A DNA stretch of 64,000 nt, from contig OX463838.1 of assembly GCA_949825065.1 (NCBI GenBank), positions 3,512,251 to 3,576,250 on the forward strand. The letters run 5' to 3'. Source of the DNA: Odontocerum albicorne (lineage: Eukaryota; Arthropoda; Insecta; Trichoptera; Odontoceridae). A program made the position numbers and the translations under genes. Under the pieces are notes generated by a model. It worked only from the letters and a program-made list of their open reading frames with translations. It did not search any database and was not told the DNA's origin. Positions 63,880 through 64,000 of this stretch are shown piece by piece. The number at the start of each line of letters is the position of its first letter. Position 1 is the first letter of the stretch.

Positions 63880-64000
63880 TTCTTCGTATCAGTCTCTCGT
63901 AGTGCTGTACCGCGTGGTTTGACTTCTAGTGCCAACTTTTTGAAAACGTAGTTATCTTTAGGGCTTTTTTGTTATCAACTTCGCTTACAGTACACGGCGG
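63880..64000. mobile_element. MITE-T copy 3, cut by the window end
   Basis: CTCGTAGTGCTGTACCGCGT, GGTTTGACTTCTAGTGCCAA and TTTTTGAAAACGTAGTTATC follow the left half of 46,245-46,330. Confidence 0.5.

Overview
This window is non-coding, strongly AT-rich eukaryotic DNA, most likely from an insect or other arthropod. It holds mariner, Tc1-like, piggyBac, hAT and Harbinger-type relics, many 5'-truncated LINE tails and tRNA-headed SINEs. It has no operons, no CRISPR array, no rRNA and no convincing working tRNA. I cannot name the species. No conserved host gene was recognised. Two weak gene candidates are a two-exon, 132-codon model at 53,755-54,222 and a possible first exon at 9,320-9,353.

Family names here are my own. 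SINE-A has a tRNA-like head and two body types, A1 and A2. SINE-B, -C and -D are further SINE-like repeats. P is a 230-250 bp near-perfect foldback element. N is a ~560 bp Tc1/mariner-like derivative. X is a ~578 bp element with terminal inverted repeats. T is a MITE. LINE-E, J, K, L, M, O, Q, U, V, W and Z are LINE relics. R and R2 are retroelement 3' ends.

Layout: 0-9 kb is a mosaic of SINE-A/C/D, LINE-V/M/L, X, N and P. 10-13 kb has two P foldbacks, each split by another insertion. 13-17 kb has N, a Helitron-like end, a mariner split by a Harbinger-like MITE, and a palindrome. 17-20 kb has LINE-E, LINE-O and an X element inside a SINE. 20.8-21.8 kb is a 29-bp tandem array. 25-29 kb has two facing LINE tails, a 54-bp array, an hAT MITE with a perfect target duplication and a 1.6 kb array of 24/33-bp units. 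30-35 kb has more LINE/SINE relics and a 32-bp array broken by a retroelement and an (AT)n tract. 35.9-37 kb is a mariner relic with two inverted 5' halves. 37-46 kb has a TAATTA cluster, SINE-B, P, a piggyBac-type element and LINE-E with a 9-bp target duplication. 46-59 kb has MITE-T, hAT, SINE and LINE relics and the two-exon candidate. 59.9-61.2 kb is a full-length but inactivated mariner. 61-64 kb is SINE and LINE tails.

The elements are related by nesting and mobilisation rather than by a cellular pathway. SINE-A1 shares its 3' tail with LINE-L, the usual sign of a SINE-LINE partnership. X sits inside SINE-A copies at two loci. Several insertions can be ordered in time from target duplications and rebuilt reading frames. 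I did not find a clear new biological system. The best leads are the P foldback family, the stop-free tandem arrays, the two-headed mariner and the 53.8 kb gene model.
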